Below, one piece after another: positions 60,901 through 64,000 of a DNA stretch of 64,000 bases. The stretch is from Linaria vulgaris. Taxonomy: Eukaryota; Streptophyta; Magnoliopsida; Lamiales; Plantaginaceae. Position numbers and translations under genes: made by a program. Numbering within the stretch: position 1 is the stretch's first letter; each line of letters starts with the position of its first letter. Below the pieces are notes generated by a model. It was not told the DNA's origin, ran no database searches, and saw only the letters and a list, made by a program, of their open reading frames with translations. The DNA is taken from the NCBI GenBank assembly GCA_948329865.1, contig OX415249.1, positions 149,291,592-149,355,591 on the forward strand. Reading direction: 5' to 3'.

Positions 60901-61206
60901 CTTAAGTCTTGGGATCAGAAGTTGTGCCAAACTGAGTTTGCTCATAATCACGCTGTCAACCGCAGTTCTGGGTTCAGTCCTTTTCAAGTGGTGTATGGCC
61001 TCGTTCCTAGGGGTCTCCTTGATTTAGTTCCGGTGACTGCCTCGGTCAAGATGCATGGCAAGGCGGAGGATTTTATCCAGCAGTACAGGTGCACTCCCAG
61101 GCTCATGACCACTTGCAAGATGCTGCCTTGGATTACAAGCGTGCTGCTGATACAAAGAGGCGCAATGTTGAGTTTGAGGTGGGTGACTTTGTATGGGCAG
61201 TGCTGA
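57994..61206 (+). CDS. Gypsy gag-pol polyprotein, 5'-incomplete
   Basis: The frame is open from the left junction. A CCHC zinc knuckle lies at residues 23-36 of this reading (C-F-G-C ... H ... C). The protease DSG is at about residue 120. The RT has LDLKSGYHQIRI and the catalytic YFDD at about residue 460. RNase H follows (HCDASKVGIGGVLSQ), then the integrase zinc domain (HNEGHVGRDRT ... CRVCQ) and core (DVSMDFVVGLP, SDRDTRF, HPQTDGQTEVVNR). The last 40 or so codons are out of frame relative to the family: a one-base-type shift near 61085-61092 moves the integrase end to another frame. There is no true start codon because the 5' part is lost. Confidence 0.88.
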   Translation, partial: AQCCLGVTGTIQQPTRPGAGIRCFGCGVTGHRQSECPKNPRRGLFVDETNGEYDGPPVFDEEFEEEAVDDEEFVAGDVGQALVVRRSLITPTENKTDWLRNNIFQTTCTVEGKVCRMVIDSGSCENVVAEEVIKKLGLQTEKHPKPYKLAWLKRGNDVEVSQRARISFSIGHTYKDQVLCDVVEMDACHLLLGRPWQFDRRSVHDGFANTHSFLFGGKKIVLLPDKGPQSSGKGTNFLTRKRFEAEMEESGIVYVMVGKLVEDDHEVPLAVQPLLQEFCDVFPDELPDGLPPLRDIQHQIDLVPGAALPNRAHYRMSPTEHEELRRQVEELLAKGYVRESLSPCAVPALLTPKKDGTWRMCVDSRAVNKITVRYRFPIPRLDDLLDQLTGACVFSKLDLKSGYHQIRIRQGDEWKIAFKTREGLYEWLVMPFGLSNAPSTFMRVMNQALRPFIGKFVVVYFDDILIYSANDVDHVQHLREVLNVLRRDEFYAAVKKCSFLTDSVVFLGYVVSKDGLAVDTSKVEAISQWPRPTTITEVRSFHGLASFYRRFIPHFSSIMAPITDCMKGSKFQWTDEADMSFQLIKEKLTTAPVLVLPDFNRPFELHCDASKVGIGGVLSQGNRLVAFFSEKLSGSKSRYSTYDVEFYAIVQSIRHWRQYLFHKEFILYTDHDALKHLGTQDKVSARHASWIAYLQQFTFVIKHKAGALNKIADALSRRHNMLLEMCVEVLGFDSLRDLYSVDPYFSGVIRDMQSGVQSEFAWVDGFLFRGTQLCIPEGSLRVKIIQELHNEGHVGRDRTLQLATASYFWPSLRRDVGKFVERCRVCQLSKGKATNAGLYMPLPIPTQPWTDVSMDFVVGLPRTQRGFDSIYVVVDRFSKMVHFIPCKKTIDAVNVALLYFREVYRLHGLPTSIVSDRDTRFLSYFWRSLWRMVNTRLDFSSVYHPQTDGQTEVVNRSLGDLLRCLVGDNLKSWDQKLCQTEFAHNHAVNRSSGFSPFQVVYGLVPRGLLDLVPVTASVKMHGKAEDFIQQYRCTPRLMTTCKMLPWITSVLLIQRGAMLSLRWVTLYGQC

Positions 61207-61514
61207 CTCGGGATCATATTCCAGCACATGAGTATAACAAACTCTCGGCAAAGAAGCTTGGTCCAGTAGAGATTGTTGAGAAGATCAATCCCACTGCTTA
61301 TCGGTTGAAGCTGCCTAGTCATATTCGTACTTCTGATGTTTTTAATGTCAAACACTTGGTGCCGTTTCGGGGAGATAATTCTGATGATGATGATGATGGG
61401 GATCTGCCTGTGCCAAATTCGAGGGCGAATTTTTCCCACCCCGGCGGGAATGATGCAGTCGAGAAAGCGTTGGAGTTTATGGTGAAACGGGATCATCCCA
61501 AGATGAGAGGTTGA
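61089..61514 (+). pseudogene. Gypsy integrase C-terminal end in shifted frame
   Basis: A 141-residue frame carries the integrase C-terminal domain: DYKRAADTKRR, FEVGDFVWAVLTRD, KKLGPVEIVEKINPTAYRL, then DVFNVKHLVPF. It continues the polyprotein after the frameshift near 61090. An Asp-rich run follows and no chromodomain is recognisable, so the clade is left open. Confidence 0.85.
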
Positions 61515-64000
61515 TTTTGGCTCGGTCTGTTTTTGACATGCGAATAGTCAAATTTTATCCGAAACGGGCCAACGAACCATAATAATGATCTAAAGATCAT
61601 TAAGGGAGCGGATTTTAGCCAAATTCCGTCGTTTAGGCCTCGAAAATGCCGTTTTTGCCGTTTTTAGTAATTTTCGTTTCAGTTATATCTTTATTTCTAG
61701 AACTCGAAATTGCATTCCGTTTGTTGGAGCGTGTTCCTTATGAGTAGCACTTTTAGTTTATGCTTTTATTTCGATTTTTTCCTTTTTTGGAAAAAAAACG
61801 TTATTTCCTATTTTAGTTATGCTTTTAGGGTATATATTCTATGTAAACCCTAAGAAGACATTCAGTTGATTATTGAATAAATTTTTGAGAGTTTCTCTCT
61901 TTTTACATCAATTTCTTGGTATTCTTCGTGAATCAACAATTTTTTGATTTTTGTGTCTCGTTCCTATCTTTCCTATAAGCTTCCGCTACGTCAGAAAAAG
62001 TCAAAGATGCTATGATTCACGCATGGAGCTCGTATGAAAAATATGCTTGGGGCAATGATGAACTCCAGGTAGAATTCTTACTTCTTTTTCATAGTATTAT
62101 CTTACTCTGGCCTGTGATCTTTTTGGTGTCCATTGAAGATTGTGGAAGTATCACAAAGCATTTAAGTTGAAACATAGTTTTTGACATCTAGTTCTATTGA
62201 ATCTGTTGTTACTAGGCTTAAGTCCCATGCATCTAGCTATGGTCTTAATACTATTCCTTTGTTTACAAGTGCTTTAGGTAACTGATAAAAAAAAATACTC
62301 TTAGTTTGCTAGTTTCCTTAGGAAAAGAAGTCTATTTAATTATCTAACTGAAGAGATCAAAGTTCAATTAACTTAAGAATGCACTTGACGACTTTGGTTC
62401 TGGGGTTTTTCCTTCGTGTTGTGGGAGATAAACGTAGTCTGAGCTATTCAAGTACTTAATTTCTTATTCAACTTTTAATGATGTCTGAGAGATGTCAGAC
62501 TGTTCGAAGGACAGAAATGCCAATTATCTCAGAGAGTTATATATTCGTCAACTTATACAATAAGATATCTAAAGCTTAACTTGGTATTTTCTGATAATCC
62601 TTCATGTCCCCACAATACTGACTTATCTTTTCACTATATATGTTTTTCCATTTGGTTTCAGTTCTTAATACTAGAAAAGTGTGTCATTGCTCTAAGATTG
62701 CTTTTTAATGTATGGACGTTCCATAATTTGTTGGTACCAGCCTCAGTCGAAGAGTGGTGTTAATAGCTTTGGGGGTCTTGGAGCAACTTTAATTGACGGT
62801 CTTGACACGCTGTATATAATGGGATTGGATGAGCAGTTCAAAAAGGCCAGATCGTGAGTTTGTCGCTCCTTCTATGGATTGTTTACTCCCATTTCCATTT
62901 GTCTTGTATATATGTTAGTTGTGGCCTTGTTGTTGAGTAATAAATAATAGTAATAGATTTCTCTCACCCTGCCAGTATCACTTGGTCTAGAAGTTTCACT
63001 GTTTCCGATCTTTGGGTGCATGTGAGGGGCGGCCAGTCTGCATCTATACAAATCTAACTGAGAAAATTAGTCAAATATTCCTGAATGTCAGCACTACATT
63101 CCTGATTGTTTTTTTTTCCTTGCTTAAAGCGACCTTTCAGTTACTTAGACTTCATGCTGCTTTCAAGCTTGTGTCAAAGGCTTTACAATATGGATTTGAA
63201 CGCTATAATTAGTTGAGAGAAATGGAAGAGATTAAGAGTTTTCCCTTTCTCTGTGTTTCTTTTGCTAAAAACTTTGGTGTTTAAAAACAAGTGTTTCCAT
63301 ACTCTACTTGCTTTGGTAACGTATGTGCTCCTCCAATTGTTTACTGAGGCATAAAAAATTGTTCATGGCAGGTGGGTATGCAGAGTCTTTAGACTTTAAC
63401 AAGGATTATGATGCCAGCGTCTTTGAGACAACCATAAGGTTGCTTTATAAGGTTTAATATGTCTTTTACAGTGCTTTAATTATTTTGCTCGTCTGAGTTG
63501 TTTATATAGATATCCTGATACGGCTCCATGGTTTCTGTAAGGAATAAAAGAAACAGCTTAACTACATTGCTTATAGTTCACATATGTTGGTAACTTTCCA
63601 GGGTTGTTGGGGGACTTCTCAGCACTTATGATCTCTCTGGAGATAAAATTTTCCTTGAAAAGGCTAAAGACATTGCTGACAGGCTGTTGCCTGCATGGGA
63701 TACTCCTTCAGGCATCCCATATAATATTATTAACTTGGCTCACGGGAACCCTCATAATCCAGGGTGGACAGGGGTAAGCTGTCTTGATTAGCAATTTGGC
63801 TTTACTTCTTGTACGAAACTGTAGTCCTTATCTGACTGTGTGCATAGTGGTCTATTTTTCTTTATTATACCTTAGCATATTAAGGTAAAATTGTTGCTTT
63901 CTTGTGCACTGAACCGTCTCCCTGATTTTTGATTTAAGTTTGCGAGTAGTGATTTAGTAAGTCAATGTCGAACAATTCTAAGTCTATTAAGAGTGCCTCT

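Larger units (their letters stand above)
57994..61993 (+). mobile_element. 5'-truncated Ty3/Gypsy LTR retrotransposon in MNS-D
   Basis: The element lies in the same orientation as MNS-D. The 5' LTR, primer site and most of gag are missing. The sequence begins in the gag C-terminus immediately after the MNS intron 2 acceptor. Gag-protease-RT-RNase H-integrase order is that of Gypsy. After the stop at 61514 come about 480 bp of untranslated sequence that probably include a 3' LTR: a TATATATTCT-type word, an AATAAA-like word near 61878, and an end in CA at 61992-61993, where exon 3 resumes. With no second LTR the LTR borders cannot be set and no target duplication can be found. Confidence 0.9.
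57236..64000 (+). pseudogene. alpha-mannosidase I pseudogene, copy MNS-D, split by Gypsy; runs off the window
   Basis: Homology begins inside intron 1. Exon 1 is absent, and exon 2 was removed by a deletion joining introns 1 and 2 near 57850. The first 117 nt of exon 3 are replaced by a Gypsy fragment; the last 75 nt remain (61994-62068). Exon 4 is 62741-62853. Exon 5 is 63372-63438, with one extra base that shifts the frame. Exon 6 is 63602-63773. Exon 7 onward lies past the window edge. The exon 3 donor has changed from GTAAG to GTAGA. No working mannosidase can come from this copy. Confidence 0.92.

Noticed and set aside
58083..61496. Minus-strand frames across the Gypsy element
   Set aside because: They are shadows of the long plus-strand polyprotein frame.

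Overview
This is nuclear DNA of a flowering plant (a eudicot, plausibly an asterid; the sequence alone does not fix the genus). The evidence is intron-rich genes with GT..AG borders, a plant-type Golgi alpha-mannosidase I, a plant receptor-like protein (RLP), Copia and Gypsy retrotransposons, a plant RTE-type LINE and a CACTA transposon. No bacterial features, CRISPR arrays, tRNA or rRNA genes were recognised.

The window is a tandem segmental duplication. The ancestral unit is a plus-strand class I alpha-mannosidase gene (MNS1/MNS2 type, GH47) converging on a minus-strand RLP gene, followed by an AT-rich repetitive spacer. Unit A (1-14.5 kb) is intact: a 14-exon MNS gene of 577 codons (729-7528) and an uninterrupted 930-aa RLP (8817-11609). 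Between A and B (14.5-17.7 kb) lie one exon of a metal tolerance protein C4-like gene, a broken RLP fragment, and shuffled pieces of MNS intron and RLP flank. Unit B (17.7-29.8 kb) has an MNS pseudogene lacking exons 1-4, with a frameshift and a stop. It also has an RLP pseudogene whose transmembrane end was deleted and which is fused to the MNS-B 3' flank. Unit C (29.8-46.4 kb) has an MNS pseudogene without exons 1, 4 and 5, with a frameshift in exon 8 and a young Copia element in intron 1. A 5'-truncated RTE LINE sits between MNS-C and an RLP pseudogene with three lesions. Unit D (55.8 kb to the window end) has lost the RLP gene. Its MNS copy lacks exons 1 and 2, has the 5' part of exon 3 replaced by a 5'-truncated Gypsy element, and has a frameshift in exon 5.

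Between C and D (46.4-55.8 kb) is sequence not seen in the other units. Most of it is a 5.87-kb CACTA element with a 3-bp target duplication, a decayed TnpA-like gene, subterminal inverted motifs and a 660-bp internal tandem repeat. It is flanked by AT-rich low-complexity DNA with a minisatellite.

Functionally, the window supports two working host genes: the Golgi N-glycan trimming mannosidase and one RLP. They are neighbours by position; nothing shows that they act together. The rest is a record of duplication, deletion with microhomology or templated filler, and transposon insertion. I found no convincing new biological system. The most informative items are the repeated loss of exon 1 in every extra MNS copy, a duplicated splice donor inside the intact MNS gene, a one-repeat LRR difference unique to the intact RLP, and a Gypsy coding region abutting an MNS splice acceptor in phase.
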